Source of the DNA: Fidelibacterota bacterium
GTDB taxonomy: Bacteria; Fidelibacterota; UBA8477; JABMPR01
Length of the DNA: 8,428 bases
Direction: 5' to 3'
Assembly: GCA_030596225.1 (NCBI GenBank)
Contig: JAUVKO010000082.1
Coordinates: 1 to 8,428 of the forward strand
A program made the translations under genes and the position numbers. Below are positions 7,096 through 8,428 of the stretch, in pieces (positions within the stretch are counted from its first letter, which is position 1; every line of letters starts with the position of its first letter). Below the pieces are notes generated by a model, which saw only the letters and a program-made list of their open reading frames with translations, did not search any database and was not told the DNA's origin.

Positions 7096-8019
7096 TTCAG
7101 CATTCCAAATAGCCTTATTTAACAGGGCTTCCTTTTCTTTTGAGGTTTTTAGGTAAATCGCTGAGACCTTTTTGGCATAAGCAAAGAAGACCGAGCGGCT
7201 CAGGTGCAATTCTTTCCCTGACATGAGCGTTCCAACATATTCGCGGTAGCGCTTATCTGCTTTCCGTTCAATCATTCTGTCCTGTACATCAAACCATCTC
7301 TGTTCTATATCGGAGTTAGTGATCGCCGGTCGATCAACCCAGCCCTGAATATGAAACACGACATACTCACCACTTTCTGTCGGAACCGGACCAACAGTAC
7401 TTCCCTTTTCGGGTGCATTTTCAAAAAGAATTTCCCAGATGGATTCAACTTCTCGATCAAACCAGGAAATAGATCTATGAGGAATCGTATCAGACCCCAG
7501 CAGTGCTGAAGCAATGTCACTATAGTTATACCCGTCCTGTATCGTACGATTCCAGTCTGAAGCAGCCTGACTGTCAGGAAGGCTTAGATACTGAATCTCA
7601 TAAGTTCGCCCGGACAGACGATAGGCAGCCTTCACTTGTATTGAATCGATGGTGACCTTATCAAGTCCCTCAGTCTTTTTAAGCCATTGCCGCATTGATT
7701 GTTCTCTTCTGCCCTGAATATACGCCTGAAAATTCTCATTCGCATTCAGAGGTAAGTCTTGAACATGATAGGCCAGCAATTTTTCTGCGATAAGACTATT
7801 CAAAACAATTTTTCGATGAATGTAGTTGTCGCCAGCACAATAATCTGGCCGTATGGTGTATTCAGCTCTGCGCATAAAATCTTCAGAGGTGATAACCCTG
7901 TCTCCAACTTTAGCCAGAATATGACCGGTAAACTCTGGTTGGGTATCACATGCGACTAAAATGTATAAAGCCGCCCAAATACTAATGGTTCGAGCGGCTT
8001 TAAGATAAGGAGTGTGCAT
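7093..8019 (-). CDS. SurA/parvulin-like peptidyl-prolyl isomerase lipoprotein (N-terminal portion of a possibly interrupted gene)
   Basis: 308 residues. The N-terminus is a lipoprotein signal: a hydrophobic stretch at residues 11-23 and lipobox LVAC with Cys24. The residue after Cys is Asp25, which in E. coli would favour inner-membrane retention; this rule need not hold here. Residues 34-115 resemble the SurA N-terminal chaperone domain (AKVGDRVITSEDF, then a helical LIAEKLLAY segment). Residues 138-228 resemble a PpiC/parvulin domain, with a SWFDREVESIWEILFE segment and GPVPTESGEYVVFHI near its end. The likely role is folding or escort of exported proteins, such as the glucanases and barrel encoded beside it. 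Start ATG at 8019 is four bases after the stop of the barrel gene and has no good Shine-Dalgarno. The frame ends at a TAG (7093-7095) after ...IWNAE. One codon later the same frame resumes as the next entry, so this may be only the first 60% of the protein. Confidence 0.7.
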   Translation of the reverse strand: MHTPYLKAARTISIWAALYILVACDTQPEFTGHILAKVGDRVITSEDFMRRAEYTIRPDYCAGDNYIHRKIVLNSLIAEKLLAYHVQDLPLNANENFQAYIQGRREQSMRQWLKKTEGLDKVTIDSIQVKAAYRLSGRTYEIQYLSLPDSQAASDWNRTIQDGYNYSDIASALLGSDTIPHRSISWFDREVESIWEILFENAPEKGSTVGPVPTESGEYVVFHIQGWVDRPAITNSDIEQRWFDVQDRMIERKADKRYREYVGTLMSGKELHLSRSVFFAYAKKVSAIYLKTSKEKEALLNKAIWNAE

Positions 8020-8023
8020 GAAA

Positions 8024-8428
8024 CTAGAAGGTCAGACCAATGGTGTAGGCATGGGTTCGTCCCATTAGCCCGGCTTCCTTAAACGCATAATCAATTTGCA
8101 ATGAGCGATTCCCCATCAAAAATATCTCAAGGCCGCCTCCGGCTGTGAACCCAAATTGAGAATCGTCCAGGAATAATGCCTTATATCCACTTCGCAGCGA
8201 TAATTTTCCTGCATTGGAAATTTTAAGTGAGTACTCTCCACCTACATTAATTGATTCAGCATTGTTGTTCGGGTGCAATGCATCAACAGCCAGGGTCAAC
8301 GATTGATATCGATTGGCAATTGGTTGATAAGCGAGTCCAATACGAAACAATAATGGAAGTTCCCATTCCTGGGTACGGTATTGCCCAATGACATCTCCAT
8401 AATTTCCAGTCTCATCGATAGAGATATC
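8024..8428 (-). CDS. PorV/PorQ-like outer-membrane barrel protein, C-terminal part (5' end outside window)
   Basis: The frame is open from the window edge to a TAG at 8024-8026, giving 134 visible residues with no start; the N-terminal portion lies beyond 8428. The visible part is made of alternating beta-strands with aromatic and hydrophobic residues, typical of an outer-membrane barrel. It has an ELPLLFRIGLAY strand, a segment with AVDALHPNNN, glycine-rich strands (GFTAGGGLEIF) and an ending of the form YAFKEAG-GRTHAYTIGLTF. Ending on a hydrophobic strand with terminal Phe is usual for outer-membrane barrels. This pattern is what I recognise from PorV/PorQ family proteins, which in the T9SS escort or accept cargo carrying C-terminal sorting domains. 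Two or three such cargo domains are encoded just downstream, which supports the call. PorV and PorQ cannot be told apart from this fragment, and it could be another barrel of the same superfamily. Confidence 0.72.
   Translation of the reverse strand, partial: DISIDETGNYGDVIGQYRTQEWELPLLFRIGLAYQPIANRYQSLTLAVDALHPNNNAESINVGGEYSLKISNAGKLSLRSGYKALFLDDSQFGFTAGGGLEIFLMGNRSLQIDYAFKEAGLMGRTHAYTIGLTF

Noticed and set aside
509..8026. Complete reassignment of TAG to a sense codon
   Set aside because: TAG falls exactly after the terminal Phe of the barrel and after LLLK of the GH16 sorting tail, and reading through the barrel TAG meets TAA within a few codons. TAG must stop translation at least at those sites.

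Overview
The window reads as one minus-strand block of eight or nine tightly packed genes, transcribed from high to low coordinates. There are no RNA genes, no mobile elements, no CRISPR array and no gene-free stretch over about 50 bases. Both ends cut a gene. The organism is most likely an AT-leaning member of the Fibrobacteres-Chlorobi-Bacteroidetes (FCB) lineage outside classical Bacteroidetes, for example a Marinimicrobia, Calditrichota, KSB1 or Fibrobacter-like bacterium. The grounds are a PorV/PorQ-like barrel, three type IX secretion (T9SS) C-terminal sorting domains of the PNPFN type, and a GH16 glucanase whose domain order matches the naturally permuted Fibrobacter enzyme. The phylum is an inference and I cannot place it more precisely.

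In transcription order: (1) 8428-8024, the C-terminal part of a PorV/PorQ-like outer-membrane barrel. (2) 8019-7093, a SurA/parvulin-like lipoprotein, followed in the same frame after one TAG by 7089-6502, which looks like its missing C-terminal half. (3) 6497-4683, a secreted circularly permuted GH16 beta-glucanase with an Ig-like region, a malectin domain and a T9SS tail. (4) 4667-4392, an orphan T9SS sorting domain in frame with the GH16 gene, itself cut by a TAG just before the canonical KITLLK ending. (5) 4344-2380, a secreted GH5 glucanase with CBM6 and T9SS tail. (6) 2344-1280, a HlyD-type membrane fusion protein with a TTG start. (7) 1276-509, a VTC-domain polyphosphate-polymerase-like protein. 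(8) 498-1, a DUF4956 multi-pass membrane protein, cut by the window edge.

The first part looks like a surface beta-glucan module: a PorV-like T9SS partner, a periplasmic folding factor and two cell-surface glucanases of complementary type (endo GH16 and exo-beta-1,3-like GH5). The second part pairs a cytosolic VTC catalytic domain with a membrane protein (DUF4956) and a periplasm-spanning adaptor (HlyD type). It could make and move an anionic polymer across the envelope. That the two parts work together is inferred only from co-directional, nearly gapless packing.

The oddest sequence-level feature is the stop codons. Six of the eight visible termini are TAG, and at two of them (7093 and 4392) the reading frame continues past the TAG into sequence that looks like the rest of the same protein. 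Nonsense mutation, sequencing error and partial amber readthrough are all possible. At least two other TAGs (8024 and 4683) sit exactly at canonical protein ends, so TAG still works as a stop here.
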